From the NCBI GenBank assembly GCA_024742995.1, contig JANSXK010000010.1:1-64000 (forward strand): a stretch of DNA of 64,000 nucleotides. The letters run 5' to 3'. Origin of the DNA: Gammaproteobacteria bacterium. GTDB lineage: Bacteria; Pseudomonadota; Gammaproteobacteria; Legionellales; Legionellaceae. Both the position numbers and the translations under genes were made by a program. The notes below the pieces were generated by a model. The model worked only from the letters and a program-made list of their open reading frames with translations, made no database searches and was not told the DNA's origin. Shown piece after piece: positions 36,570 through 46,522 of this stretch. Each line of letters starts with the position of its first letter. Position 1 is the first letter of the stretch.

Positions 36570-37520
36570 ATGTTGTACTCTTCAATTCTCGATACCATTG
36601 GCCATACTCCGGTGATTAAAATAAATCGGATAGGCACTGATTTACCCTGCCGTTTATATGCCAAATGTGAGTTTATGAATCCAGGTGGGTCGGTTAAGGA
36701 TCGCATAGGGTATCGCATGGTGACTTCTGCCTTGCAGAAAGGACAGATCAAACCAGGTGATGTCCTGATTGAGCCGACGTCTGGAAATACGGGGATTGGC
36801 ATCGCTTTGGCAGGTGCTGTGTTGGGGTTTCAAATTATCATTACCCTGCCAGATAAAATGAGCGAAGAAAAACAAGTGATTTTAGAACGTTTGGGCGCTA
36901 AAATTTACCGCACTCCATCAGATGTGAGCTTCGATCATCCCGACAGCCATATTTCTTTGGCCAAACGTCTGCAAAAAGACATCCCCAATTCGCATATTTT
37001 GGATCAATATAGCAATCCAGATAATCCAGCAGCACATTATCATGGTACAGCCGAAGAAATTATTGAAGATTTCGGCAAAGACCTAGATATGATCGTCGCA
37101 GCAGTAGGGACAGGAGGCACAATTACCGGGATAGCAAAGCGTATGAAAGAATACAATCCCAATATTCAAATCATAGGCGTAGATCCAGAAGGCTCCATTC
37201 TAGGAGGCGGAAATGAAGTCAAACCCTATTTAGTAGAAGGTATCGGCTATGATTTCTTTCCCGAAGTGCTAGATAATGCCTTGGTAGATCGCTACATCAA
37301 AACCGTAGATAAAGCGTCATTTTTGATGGCACGTCGAATGATGAAAGAAGAAGGACTACTAGTCGGTGGTTCCAGTGGTGCCGCAATGTGTGGCGCATTG
37401 CAAGCCGCAAAATCCCTCTCGAAAGATCAAGCCTGTATGGTTATTTTAGCAGATTCAACGAGGAATTATCTTTCTAAATTTGCGGATGATGGTTGGATGC
37501 AAGAACAAGGCTTTTTATAG
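36570..37520 (+). CDS. PLP-dependent cystathionine beta-synthase-like enzyme, catalytic domain only
   Basis: 316 residues. A fold-type II PLP enzyme: the PLP lysine is in NPGGSVKDRIG (Lys43), the substrate loop is EPTSGNTGIGIA (~68-79), and the phosphate cup is VGTGGTITG (~175). It could be mistaken for cysteine synthase, but segments such as SHILDQYSNPDNPAAHY, IIGVDPEGSIL, VEGIGYDFFPEVLD and DSTRNYLSKFADDGWM are those of eukaryotic-type cystathionine beta-synthase. It lacks the N-terminal haem domain and the C-terminal CBS regulatory pair. It would join serine (or O-acetylserine) with homocysteine to cystathionine, or make cysteine; the exact reaction is open. A partner cystathionine lyase is not in the window. 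Confidence 0.8.
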   Translation: MLYSSILDTIGHTPVIKINRIGTDLPCRLYAKCEFMNPGGSVKDRIGYRMVTSALQKGQIKPGDVLIEPTSGNTGIGIALAGAVLGFQIIITLPDKMSEEKQVILERLGAKIYRTPSDVSFDHPDSHISLAKRLQKDIPNSHILDQYSNPDNPAAHYHGTAEEIIEDFGKDLDMIVAAVGTGGTITGIAKRMKEYNPNIQIIGVDPEGSILGGGNEVKPYLVEGIGYDFFPEVLDNALVDRYIKTVDKASFLMARRMMKEEGLLVGGSSGAAMCGALQAAKSLSKDQACMVILADSTRNYLSKFADDGWMQEQGFL

Positions 37521-37521
37521 C

Positions 37522-37592
37522 AGGACTGCCGCACAGCAACGATCTCTTCGTTAAAATTTATGTTTAATTCAGGTAGTTAGCTCGTCTAAGCT
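37522..37592. repeat. Palindromic dispersed repeat, copy 2 (partial)
   Basis: About 65 bases starting just after the preceding stop codon align with copy 1 at 19005-19073 (shared CAGCAACGATCTCT/AGCAACGATCTCT, GTTAAAA, TTTAATTCAG, TTAGC, TCTAA). The right arm is degenerate here (GACGTTGTGC). Located between the beta-synthase gene and the stop of the convergent small secreted gene. Confidence 0.6.
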
Positions 37593-37594
37593 CG

Positions 37595-37933
37595 TTATTG
37601 ACGTTGTGCATTGAGTTTCTGTAATTCTTTCAATATCAGCTCGAGATTTTCGTTAAGGTGATGTACTTCGTTTAGCATTAATACATATTCTCCAGTACGG
37701 GCCAAATTAGGTAATCCGACGTGTAATGAAAGTAATACCCTATACAAATGACTGTCTTGCAAAATGGTGTGAAAGTCTTCCGTTGCCCAGTCTGATTGCC
37801 CCGCTCCGTTATCTCTATTGACAGCAGAAAAGATTTCAGCGACCAGAGGATTGCTAGGATCGATATTGGGAGGTAATAGGGCGTAAGTGATCGATGTGCT
37901 GGCGATCAGCATAGCTGCTAGTTGTTTTTTCAT
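37595..37933 (-). CDS. Small secreted hypothetical protein
   Basis: 112 residues with a signal peptide (MKKQLAAMLIASTSITYA, cleavage after YA). The mature part is helical, ending in an amphipathic helix (LNEVHHLNENLELILKELQK). No cysteines and no recognised family. It follows polA by about 45 bases on the same strand, has its own start region, and is convergent with the beta-synthase gene. Confidence 0.5.
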   Translation of the reverse strand: MKKQLAAMLIASTSITYALLPPNIDPSNPLVAEIFSAVNRDNGAGQSDWATEDFHTILQDSHLYRVLLSLHVGLPNLARTGEYVLMLNEVHHLNENLELILKELQKLNAQRQ

Positions 37934-37978
37934 GCTAAGATCTCCTCTGATTAGGTCACACCTTAGATCTGCTTGTTT

Positions 37979-40654
37979 CTAATGTGTTTCATCCCAAGAT
38001 GGTCCTACCCCTATTGATACAATTAAAGGTACCGACAATGTGACAGTTGTTTCCATCAAGGTTTTGACCTGTTGTGTCACCATCTCCAGGTTTTCTTCTT
38101 GTACTTCAAAGACCAATTCATCGTGGACTTGCATGATCATGGTGGCTGGGGGCTCTTTAAACTGGCTTTGCCATCCATAGACTGCAATCATTGCTTTTTT
38201 GATTAAATCGGCTGCAGTGCCTTGTAAGGGCGCATTAATAGCAGCGCGTTCTGCCGCTTTACGCTGTAGCATCGAGCGCGCGTTAATGTCTGGGAGTTCT
38301 AAGCGTCGCCCAAAAATAGTTTCAACATATCCTTGCTCGTGTGCCAAGGCTCTGGTTTTATCCATGTAGGCTAAGACGCCAGGATAGCGCTCAAAATAGC
38401 TGTCGATATAAGATTGTGCTTTTTGGCGTGGAATGCCCAATTGCTTGGCCAAACCAAATGCAGACATGCCATAAATCAGCCCAAAATTAATGGCTTTTGC
38501 CTGGCGGCGCATGTCTGCGCTCACTGCAGCTAAGGGAACACCAGATATCTCGCTAGCAGTGGCAGCATGAATGTCCAATCCTGCAGAAAATGCTGCGATC
38601 AATTGTGGATCTTGAGACAAATGCGCCATGATACGCAATTCAATTTGTGAATAATCAGCTGCTAATAATTGATGTTGAGATGGGGCAATAAAGGCGCGAC
38701 GGATCAAACGTCCTTCCTCACTACGAATCGGAATATTTTGCAAATTGGGATCGGAAGAAGACAAGCGCCCTGTCGTTGTGATGGCTTGATTATAAGATGT
38801 ATGTACCCTGCCTGTGCGTGGATTTATTTTTTTGGGTAACGCATCAATATAGGTAGACACGAGTTTATTCAGGCTGCGATAGTCCAAAATAATTTGGGGT
38901 AACTCATAGTCGGTGGCTAATTCTTGCAAAGTTTCTTCTGCGGTAGAAGGTTGGCCTGTAGGTGTTTTAGAGCGAATAGGGAGTTGTAGATCTTCATACA
39001 AAATACTTTGTAATTGTTTCGGAGAATTGAGATTAAATGGTTTGCCTGCCAAAACAATGGCGCGTTGTTCTAATTCTGATAATTGCGCCTTTAATCGGTC
39101 GCCGTGTTCGGCCAAACGTTGACTATCAATCAATACACCATGCCGTTCTATTTCTGCCAAAATCGTTACTAACGGCATTTCGATGGTTTGTAATAGGGTT
39201 TGTAAGGTTGGTGATAGCAAGGGGTAGAGGGTGTGATGTAATTGTAATGTGATCATGGCATCTTCTGCTGCATACGGTGCGGCTTCGGCAACAGGAATTT
39301 GATTGAATTGCAATTGCTTGGCACCTTTGCCGGCAACATCAGTAAATTTGATGGTGGTATGGTCTAGATATTTGGCGGCTAGAGAATCCAGATCGTGTCG
39401 ACGACTCGCAGTTGCTAATAAGTAAGATTCCAACATTGTGTCATAGCGTACATTTGCCAGACTGATGTCGTCGTGTTTGAAAATAATGTAATCATACTTT
39501 AAATTTTGGCCCAATTTTTCAATTTTTGGGTTTTCTAAAATGGGCTTCAGATCTGCTAAAACGGACGCGCGTGATAGTTGTGTCGTGCCATCTTCGTGCA
39601 TCAACGGAATATAGGCAGGTGCTTGACCATCTATTTGCAGCGCGATACCTACCAAGCTGGCATTCATCGCTTCAATATGCGTGGTTTCAGTATCGACACA
39701 AATCAGGTCGCTTTGGCGTAAGGCATCTAAATAAGTTACCCATGCTTTTTCTGTGGTAATGGTTAAATAATCTTGGCTGTGTTGTGGCGCAGGTGTTTTT
39801 GCCTCTGTTGCAGGGTTTGCACGGAGCCAATTTTTGAATTCTAAATCATTGGCCAAAGTCTGAAGTTGCGTTTCGTCTGGGGGTTGTAGTAGCAATTCTG
39901 TGGGTGGGAGAGGTAAATCCACATCTGTTTTGAGGGTAATCAGACGTTTTGATAAAGGTAGATGTGCCAAACTGGCACGCAAATGCTCCCCTATTTTCCC
40001 AGAAAACTGATCGGCATGTTGTATGATTGCGTCTAAATTTCCATAAGTCGTTAACCACGAAACAGCTGTTTTAGGCCCACATTTGGGAACACCAGGCACA
40101 TTATCAGAGGTATCGCCCACCAAGGTGAGGTAATCAATGATTTGTTCAGGCATCACGCCAAATTTGTTTTTAACGCCTTCAACATCAAGGATTTGGTCGC
40201 TCATGGTATTGACCAACGTGATGTCTTGATTGACCAATTGCGCCATGTCTTTATCACCAGTAGAAATGAGTACGGGCATGCCCGCTGCACTGGCTTGTAG
40301 GGCCAATGTGGCAATGACATCGTCGGCTTCTACACCGGGAATGACGAGAAGCGGCAAGCCCATGGCGCTTAAAAAGGCTTTTAAGGGGTCAAATTGTACC
40401 GACAACTCATCAGGGGTGGGTGCGCGATTTGCTTTATATTCGGGATACCATTCATCACGAAATGTTTTGCCCTTGGCATCAAAAATCACGGCAATATGAC
40501 GGGGTTGATGTGTCTTTAAGATGCGTTTGATCATGGATGCCACACCAAAAATAGCGCCAGTGGGCTGGCCTTTACTATTTTTTAAAGGTGGTAGTGCGTG
40601 AAAAGCACGGTAAAAGTAAGAAGAGCCATCGATTAAGATCAATGGCTTGGTCAT
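37979..40654 (-). CDS. polA: DNA polymerase I
   Basis: 891 residues. N-terminal 5'-3' exonuclease (to ~290: [39 protein letters not shown]), a 3'-5' exonuclease domain (~300-490) with the first DxE acid motif ([11 protein letters not shown]) present, so proofreading is probably retained, and the polymerase domain (~490-891) with [33 protein letters not shown] (motif A), [16 protein letters not shown] (motif B) and [11 protein letters not shown] (motif C). Fills gaps and removes Okazaki primers. Its start overlaps the lpxD stop by four bases, an uncommon pairing. Confidence 0.97.
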   Translation of the reverse strand: MTKPLILIDGSSYFYRAFHALPPLKNSKGQPTGAIFGVASMIKRILKTHQPRHIAVIFDAKGKTFRDEWYPEYKANRAPTPDELSVQFDPLKAFLSAMGLPLLVIPGVEADDVIATLALQASAAGMPVLISTGDKDMAQLVNQDITLVNTMSDQILDVEGVKNKFGVMPEQIIDYLTLVGDTSDNVPGVPKCGPKTAVSWLTTYGNLDAIIQHADQFSGKIGEHLRASLAHLPLSKRLITLKTDVDLPLPPTELLLQPPDETQLQTLANDLEFKNWLRANPATEAKTPAPQHSQDYLTITTEKAWVTYLDALRQSDLICVDTETTHIEAMNASLVGIALQIDGQAPAYIPLMHEDGTTQLSRASVLADLKPILENPKIEKLGQNLKYDYIIFKHDDISLANVRYDTMLESYLLATASRRHDLDSLAAKYLDHTTIKFTDVAGKGAKQLQFNQIPVAEAAPYAAEDAMITLQLHHTLYPLLSPTLQTLLQTIEMPLVTILAEIERHGVLIDSQRLAEHGDRLKAQLSELEQRAIVLAGKPFNLNSPKQLQSILYEDLQLPIRSKTPTGQPSTAEETLQELATDYELPQIILDYRSLNKLVSTYIDALPKKINPRTGRVHTSYNQAITTTGRLSSSDPNLQNIPIRSEEGRLIRRAFIAPSQHQLLAADYSQIELRIMAHLSQDPQLIAAFSAGLDIHAATASEISGVPLAAVSADMRRQAKAINFGLIYGMSAFGLAKQLGIPRQKAQSYIDSYFERYPGVLAYMDKTRALAHEQGYVETIFGRRLELPDINARSMLQRKAAERAAINAPLQGTAADLIKKAMIAVYGWQSQFKEPPATMIMQVHDELVFEVQEENLEMVTQQVKTLMETTVTLSVPLIVSIGVGPSWDETH

Positions 40655-41715
40655 TCTGCTGTACCCTTAGCGGCCAGTCGTTCTAGGCTATCGGTCAGTT
40701 TCGCTACTTTGTCACTTAATGCTTGGAGATTTTTACGTATGAATGGAATGCGGGTAACTGACAATTCTTGTTCTATGGCTTTGTCTTTAGGACGTGCGGG
40801 ACTACCCAAATAAATATTCCCTTGTTTGAGGTGTTTTTTGGGCGGCACACCGGCCCTTGCGCCTAAAATCACACCATCATCAATACGCACATGGTCACTG
40901 ACTCCGACATTGGCGGCGAATACCACATGATTGCCACTTGTGGTACTACCAGCAATACCGGTAAACGCACAAATAATATTATGTTTGCCTAATTTGACTG
41001 AATGCGCAATTTGTACCAAATTATCAATTTTAGTCCCTTCTCCAATAACGGTACTGCCTAAAGTTGCACGATCAATCACAGTGGAAGCACCTATTTCAAC
41101 ATCATCTTCAATGCAGACTGATCCGACATGTGGGACCTTCAAATGCTTTCCTTGTTCGTAAGTGTAGCCAAACCCATCAGAGCCAATGACCGAGTGGGCA
41201 TGAATACTGACACGTTGTCCGATCTGGGTTTTATCATAGATGGTGACATGCGGTTGGATGGTTGTATTGGCACCAATAGTGACCTGATGACCAATGGCCA
41301 CATGGCTTTTTAAAACGCAGTGATCTCCGATGGTAGAACCAGATTGGATGGAGACAAATGCGCCAATTGAGACATCTTTGCCTATGGTGACATCTTCTGC
41401 TATTGCTGCCGTTGGATGAATACCTATTGCAGCAGGGTGAGGCGGATAAAAATGCTGTAGTAATTGGATGAATGCTTTAAAAGGATTTTCGACTTGGATG
41501 ATGGGTTTTTGCAGATCATCCACGTGTTTTGCAACCAAGATTGCTGCAGCATCAGTAGAATCTGCTGCGATTTTAATATTATCTTCGCCTTCTGCAAAAA
41601 TCAGAGATTGAGGTGAAATATTATCAATAGGTGCCAAGGACTGGACGATAATGCTGTCGTCGCCTTTGACAACGCCATCAACCAATCTAGCAATTTCATT
41701 CAATGTGGCTTTCAT
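40651..41715 (-). CDS. lpxD: UDP-3-O-(3-hydroxyacyl)glucosamine N-acyltransferase
   Basis: 354 residues. Third step of lipid A synthesis, adding the N-linked hydroxyacyl chain from ACP. The N-terminal uridine-binding domain (to ~100) leads to a long left-handed beta-helix of hexapeptide repeats ([20 protein letters not shown] and onward) with the catalytic histidine in [13 protein letters not shown], and a C-terminal helix. LpxD is normally in the bamA-skp-lpxD-fabZ-lpxA cluster; here it sits alone before polA. Legionella and relatives carry more than one lpxD, so this may be a second copy with different chain preference. Confidence 0.9.
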   Translation of the reverse strand: MKATLNEIARLVDGVVKGDDSIIVQSLAPIDNISPQSLIFAEGEDNIKIAADSTDAAAILVAKHVDDLQKPIIQVENPFKAFIQLLQHFYPPHPAAIGIHPTAAIAEDVTIGKDVSIGAFVSIQSGSTIGDHCVLKSHVAIGHQVTIGANTTIQPHVTIYDKTQIGQRVSIHAHSVIGSDGFGYTYEQGKHLKVPHVGSVCIEDDVEIGASTVIDRATLGSTVIGEGTKIDNLVQIAHSVKLGKHNIICAFTGIAGSTTSGNHVVFAANVGVSDHVRIDDGVILGARAGVPPKKHLKQGNIYLGSPARPKDKAIEQELSVTRIPFIRKNLQALSDKVAKLTDSLERLAAKGTAE

Positions 41716-41909
41716 GCGAATCCTTCATACAAAATATAGGAGGCATTATAACGCAAGCTAGTATTTTTTACATGTCATTTCGTATGTGCTGCAGTCAGCC
41801 TTTACTGTTATCGGATTGCCTCTATTGTTTTTGTTTATGGCATTAATATCAAAATTAACACAATAAAAGCAAGCGGCGGGACGTAGAGAAACGTGATGGG
41901 TAGTGGATT

Positions 41910-42365
41910 CTAAGATAAAATCCAATTGATTTTTCCGGAGGTCTTAGGCCAAAAGCTTGCGAGGGAAATATCAAATGTTGCATCCATATCAGTAGCGGCA
42001 ATAATTTTACCGTAAACGCCGTATTTTACCCTAAATAAATCTTGTTTGGATTCGATGGTGATGGCACGTCCTTCGCCGCATTCGTAGGTTAAATGAAGTT
42101 GTGGACCATAGGAAAATTCTTCTACAACGGTTAGTGGAGAAGATGTTTCTCCAGGCAAAATTTTCAGAGGCATCGTTTTTAACAAAGGCCCATCGATATC
42201 CATGGCTATGCCTGGTAGTAGACGACCATGTTTGTTGTTGATTTTTGTCAGATAACAATTCGACGGGGTATTATTTTTGATGGTTATTTGTAAATGTTGG
42301 TTACTGAGGGTAGCAAATGCCATGCTGCTGATATTTAGTAAGCTTACAAAAATTAATTTCTTCAT
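41910..42365 (-). CDS. Small secreted Cys-containing protein, paralogue family member C
   Basis: 151 residues; signal peptide with cleavage near MAFA. Close relative of the next gene (D): ITIKNNTPSNCYLTKIN, KHGRLL, HLTYECG, AITIESKQDLF, GVYGKIIAAT, MDATF and SGKINWIL are shared almost word for word. Tandem with D, 84 bases downstream of it. Two cysteines in the mature part fit one disulfide. Role unknown. Confidence 0.7.
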   Translation of the reverse strand: MKKLIFVSLLNISSMAFATLSNQHLQITIKNNTPSNCYLTKINNKHGRLLPGIAMDIDGPLLKTMPLKILPGETSSPLTVVEEFSYGPQLHLTYECGEGRAITIESKQDLFRVKYGVYGKIIAATDMDATFDISLASFWPKTSGKINWILS

Positions 42366-42449
42366 ATTGTCTTATATATAGTCACAATGTGGTGATATAC
42401 CACAATAATATGTGTTTTGTAAAATATTATTTTATACGACAGAAATATT

Positions 42450-42896
42450 TTAAGATAAAATCCAACTGATTTTGCCAGAAGTACCTGACCAATAACTTGC
42501 GACGATAGTTGTATATGTGGCGTCCATTGCAGTTGCTGTTATGATTTGACCGTACACGCCTTCTTTTCCTCTACATAAACGTTGTTTGGATTCGATGGTG
42601 ATAGTGCGTTCTGGGCCACATTCGTATGATAAATGAACATCTGGGCCATGGGCATATTCTTCGGCGAATGTTAATGGAGAAGAGGTTGCGCCTGGTGCAA
42701 TTTTTAAAGAAAGCTTTGTTTGTAGCGCTGTTTCTAGACTGAGGAAGTACCCATGTTTGAGATTAATTTGTGTTAGATAGCAATCATATGGCGTGTTATT
42801 TTTGACAGCAATTTCAAGATTGATACACTTGCTTTTACTCAGCGAAAATACCGCAGTGCTGATCCCAATTAAAGCGATTGCAGTCAGTGTTTTCAT
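42450..42896 (-). CDS. Small secreted Cys-containing protein, paralogue family member D
   Basis: 148 residues; signal peptide MKTLTAIALIGISTAVF then SLSKSK. Conserved core AVKNNTPYDCYLTQINLKHG, LSYECG, TITIESKQRL, GVYGQIITAT, MDATY, SGKISWIL. With C it forms a recent tandem duplication; A and B lie 35 kb away. It carries extra cysteines (KCINLE near the mature start and RLCRG). Predicted all-beta, periplasmic or secreted. Confidence 0.7.
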   Translation of the reverse strand: MKTLTAIALIGISTAVFSLSKSKCINLEIAVKNNTPYDCYLTQINLKHGYFLSLETALQTKLSLKIAPGATSSPLTFAEEYAHGPDVHLSYECGPERTITIESKQRLCRGKEGVYGQIITATAMDATYTTIVASYWSGTSGKISWILS

Positions 42897-43016
42897 GATC
42901 TTACTCTCTACACGTTATGTGTCATCAAACAGGTTGAAAGCGTAATCATAGTCTACGTGGTTTTGTCATTAACTACAATCAAACCTTCAGGATTTGTGTC
43001 GTTGTCAGCAATTGTA

Positions 43017-44240
43017 CTATAGCCTTTTCAAAATCAAAGCTGCGTTGGCGCCTCCAAATGCAAAATGATTCGACAGTGCGATATCCACAGACTGGGCTCG
43101 GGCGGTATTGGCAATATAATCGAGGTCGCACTGCGGATCGGGATCATGCAGATTGATAGTCGGTAACAAGGTATCATGTTGGAAACTTAAGATCATGGCA
43201 ATGATTTGCATGACCCCTGCAGCGCCGATGCCGTGGCCAATCATAGCTTTTAATGCGGTGATTGGGACTTGATCGGCACGAGATCCAAAGATGGCTTTGA
43301 TGGTTTGAGTTTCGGTTACGTCATTCAATTCAGTGCCGGTGCCATGAGCATGAATGTACTGAATATCATTGGGAGAAAGGCGTGCGTCATCCAAAGCCAT
43401 TTGAATGGAACGGATTTGACCTTGAGAGTTTGGTGCTGTGACGTGATAAGCATCACAACTGGCGCCGAACCCTAGGACCTCAGCATAAATAGTGGCGCCT
43501 CTGGCTTGTGCTTGCTCCAATTCTTCTAAAACCAAGATGCCAGCACCGTCTGCCATGACCATGCCATCACGATTAATATCGAACGGGCGGCTGGCAAGAT
43601 GGGGTTGCTCATTTTGTGTTGACATCACCCGAAGTTTGCACCAAGCAGTCATCAGGGTTTCCCAGATGAGTGATTCAGTGCCACCGCAGATGGCAGTGGT
43701 AATTTGACCTCGGGTAATTTGTTGATAGGCATTGCCAATTGCTTCGGCTGAGGAGACACAGGCATTGGATACGGTGGAATTCGGTCCTCCCAATCCAAAG
43801 GCAATCGCAATATGGTTAGCCACTGAGTTTGGCATACCGCGAATCACACTCAAGGCAGGTACTTTTTTCCAATGACCACTGTAAAAATGTTGGTACGCTG
43901 ATTCTAGTTCGGGGCTACCACCCAAACTGGTGCCAATAAAAGTGCCTGCTTGGCTTAATTCATCTGGGGTCAATTGGGCTTGCAAAATAGCATAGTGCGC
44001 GCAAAACAATGCATACTGTGCGACTTTGGGATATCTTTTGGGGCGGTTGAATGCGGGAAGGTGATCTAAAACCAAATCCGTAATTTCTCCTGCGATTTGG
44101 GTAGGATAAGGTGTTGGGTCGTAGCTTGCGACACGTTTGATCCCACAATTACCTGCAGTAGCAGCTTGCCAGAATTTATCCAAACCTGATCCAATCGAAG
44201 AACTGATTTCCATACCAGTAATAACAACACGTTTTTTCAT
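43017..44240 (-). CDS. Beta-ketoacyl-ACP synthase (KAS I/II, FabB-like)
   Basis: 407 residues. Catalytic triad C-H-H is complete: Cys161 in VSNACVSSAEAIGNA, His in HAHGTGTELND and His in ALKAMIGHGIGAAG (with its lysine), plus NHFAFGGANAAL at the end. The segment GGTESLIWETLMTAWCKLRV and SSIG at the start are closer to FabB (KAS I) than to FabF. It condenses malonyl-ACP with acyl-ACP in fatty acid elongation. It is not next to fabA, acpP or other fab genes, so a specialised role is possible. Overlaps the tandem-GNAT gene upstream by four bases. Confidence 0.85.
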   Translation of the reverse strand: MKKRVVITGMEISSSIGSGLDKFWQAATAGNCGIKRVASYDPTPYPTQIAGEITDLVLDHLPAFNRPKRYPKVAQYALFCAHYAILQAQLTPDELSQAGTFIGTSLGGSPELESAYQHFYSGHWKKVPALSVIRGMPNSVANHIAIAFGLGGPNSTVSNACVSSAEAIGNAYQQITRGQITTAICGGTESLIWETLMTAWCKLRVMSTQNEQPHLASRPFDINRDGMVMADGAGILVLEELEQAQARGATIYAEVLGFGASCDAYHVTAPNSQGQIRSIQMALDDARLSPNDIQYIHAHGTGTELNDVTETQTIKAIFGSRADQVPITALKAMIGHGIGAAGVMQIIAMILSFQHDTLLPTINLHDPDPQCDLDYIANTARAQSVDIALSNHFAFGGANAALILKRL

Positions 44241-45163
44241 TGGATGTCCTTGTTTTCTCTTCCTAATTTTTTTGCATCACTACCATGCAAGAACGCAGAC
44301 AAGCCAAATTCAGGCACATTTTTTGGAGTGCTCCAGTAATCATGGGTATTGGTGATATTGAATCCCAAGCCGTCATATAATTTTAGCGCAGATTCATTGG
44401 TGATTTCTACATCTAATACGATTTTAGGTTTGTTATTGATCAAAGCATGATTAATGCAATGTTTAATTAAGCAACTTGCCATGCCTTGGCTTCGATAATT
44501 AGGAAAAACACCAATGTCAGTGAGTCTTGCACGATCTGATTCTTTGAAGATATGGGCCTTGCCCGCGACACGATCGTCTTTAATGAGTACAAATAGCGCA
44601 CAATTGTTGGTGACCAAGAGGTTACGAAAGATATCTTCGGGGTCGATTTTTTTATTAGGGAAACAAATACCGTCCAATTCTACAAGAGCGGGGATATCAT
44701 TGGGCGTTGCCAAGCGGATTTGCGCGGGTTTGTGGGTAATGGTTACAGGTTTTTGAGCGTCATATTGCATTTGGCATTCTGTATTACGGAAGCTGAACTC
44801 TAATTGTGTGAACCAATCGTGATGGCAGTCTTTTGGTGTGGAAAAAATAAAATTCTCCATGTTTTCTTGTTGTAAAATAGGGAGAATTTCATTCATCAAG
44901 GAGCGTGCAACACCATGACGACGGTGTTGGGGGTCAACCATCATGGTGATTTCACAAGCGGTAGCATAGAAGAAAAAAGGTCGTAAATAACCAATGAGCT
45001 TTTCACCTTCATAGTAGAGCGTATTGCATGACAAGGTATGTCTTTTATCAATCAGGTGTTTATAAACAGGGATGACATTTTTATCAGCATCTTTGCAATT
45101 TGCCATGAGCATTTCAAGATCAGCCAATTGTTTTGCGTTCATCTGGTGTGTGCGTGTAATCAT
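44237..45163 (-). CDS. Tandem GNAT acetyltransferase
   Basis: 308 residues with two GNAT domains. The first (~1-145) has its acetyl-CoA loop in VDPQHRRHGVARSLMNEIL; the second (~150-290) has VFPNYRSQGMASCLIKHCIN with the following N-x-x-A-L-K-L-Y-x-x-LGF typical of RimI/MshD-like enzymes. Both loops keep the R/Q-x-x-G-x-A/G pattern. Substrate unknown. Located between the purine permease (six bases upstream) and the ketoacyl synthase (overlapping), in one operon. Confidence 0.78.
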   Translation of the reverse strand: MITRTHQMNAKQLADLEMLMANCKDADKNVIPVYKHLIDKRHTLSCNTLYYEGEKLIGYLRPFFFYATACEITMMVDPQHRRHGVARSLMNEILPILQQENMENFIFSTPKDCHHDWFTQLEFSFRNTECQMQYDAQKPVTITHKPAQIRLATPNDIPALVELDGICFPNKKIDPEDIFRNLLVTNNCALFVLIKDDRVAGKAHIFKESDRARLTDIGVFPNYRSQGMASCLIKHCINHALINNKPKIVLDVEITNESALKLYDGLGFNITNTHDYWSTPKNVPEFGLSAFLHGSDAKKLGRENKDIQ

Positions 45164-45169
45164 AACATC

Positions 45170-46450
45170 CTAACTAATCAAGAAAAATACTACAAAAATC
45201 AATGAGAGTATGAATAATAGCGGTTCTATTTTCTTGTGAGTGATGATTTTTAAAATAGAACATAAAATAATGCCAGCACCAATACCATCTGCAATTGATT
45301 CTGTGAAAGGAATCAGCATGATGGTAATCATACAAGGCGCAGTCTCCGTCATATCGTGCAATTGTAACGCTTTTAATTGTTTCATCATAGAACAAGCGAC
45401 ATACAATAATGCTGGCCCAATGGCAAAATTAGGGATCGTTTGGGCAAGGGGAAAGAAAAATAGCATCATTAGGAAGCCAATGGCGATCACGATTGCAGTG
45501 ATGCCGGTTTTTCCGCCAACTTCTATTCCCGTTGCAGATTCAATATAGGGTGATGTGCTTGAGGTGCCAAGTAAACCTGAGCAAGTTGCAGCGATGGCGT
45601 CAGTGGTTAAACTGCGGCGAAATCGCTGGGCACGAAGCGGTGCTTTCGCAAGAGTAGGCTCATTTAACAACCCAATGATAGTACCGGTTGCATCAAATAC
45701 AGTGATCAAGAAGAAGGCAAAAATGGCTTTGACACTCACAACGGACCACAATCCAGAAAATTGTAACTGCAGAAAGGATGGCTCAATGCTTGGAGGGGTG
45801 CCAATGATACCGTGCCATTGGGTATGGCCTAAGAACAAACTCAAGAGTGTAATGCTGAGAATACCGTAGAGAATGGCGCCTTTGACATTATAAGTATCCA
45901 AAACCAAGATAATGGTAAATCCTAATAAGAATAGTAGATTACGTGACTCTGTCATTTTTCCCAAATGTAATGTGTGTTGGTCGATAACAATAAGACTATT
46001 GGTTTGTAAGGCAATTAATGCAATCAATAAGCTGATCCCAATCAATATCGCTATTTGTAAATTATGGGGGATCGATTCAGTTAACAAGCGTCGCAGTGGC
46101 GTAAGGGTGACAATAATAAACATGATTCCAGAGATAAACACCATCCCTAAGGCATGTTGCCAGTCTACTTTAAGGCCTTGAACCACGCTGTAGGTGAAAT
46201 AAATATTTAAAGCCATGCCAGGGGCTACTCCAAAAGGAGTGTTGGCATAAAATCCTGTAAAGGCACAGGCCAAGGCGGTCACAATGCAGGTAGCAGTAAA
46301 CACTGCGCCTGCGTCCATCCCCGCTTGATGTAAAATTTGGGGATTGATAAAAATGATGTACACCATGGTTGAGAAAGTAGTGAGGCCAGCTAAGAGTTCT
46401 GTTTTAAATTGATTGTTGCTCAAGAAAGATCGGACATTTTGACGTGTCAT
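45170..46450 (-). CDS. NCS2-family nucleobase permease (AzgA/GhxP type)
   Basis: 426 residues with 12-14 hydrophobic segments. Family landmarks: ELLAGLTTFSTMVYIIFINP (~19-38), NTPFGVAPGMALNIYFTY, and DTYNVKGAILYGIL/FDATGTIIGLL plus GTSSTSPYIESATGIEVGGKTG. AzgA-type members import adenine, guanine or hypoxanthine with protons. First gene of a three-gene operon. A small palindrome TAGAGTTTACACTCTA at 46485-46500 lies just upstream of its start and could be an operator. Confidence 0.85.
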   Translation of the reverse strand: MTRQNVRSFLSNNQFKTELLAGLTTFSTMVYIIFINPQILHQAGMDAGAVFTATCIVTALACAFTGFYANTPFGVAPGMALNIYFTYSVVQGLKVDWQHALGMVFISGIMFIIVTLTPLRRLLTESIPHNLQIAILIGISLLIALIALQTNSLIVIDQHTLHLGKMTESRNLLFLLGFTIILVLDTYNVKGAILYGILSITLLSLFLGHTQWHGIIGTPPSIEPSFLQLQFSGLWSVVSVKAIFAFFLITVFDATGTIIGLLNEPTLAKAPLRAQRFRRSLTTDAIAATCSGLLGTSSTSPYIESATGIEVGGKTGITAIVIAIGFLMMLFFFPLAQTIPNFAIGPALLYVACSMMKQLKALQLHDMTETAPCMITIMLIPFTESIADGIGAGIILCSILKIITHKKIEPLLFILSLIFVVFFLIS

Positions 46451-46522
46451 GACTTATAACCTCAGGTTAAACCATTGCATCCCTAGAGTTTACACTCTAA
46501 CCCCTTGTTGAGTGGAGGGTTT

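Noticed and set aside
36570..37520. Simple cysteine synthase (CysK/CysM) label
   Set aside because: Key blocks match cystathionine beta-synthase better than O-acetylserine sulfhydrylases, so the broader call was used.
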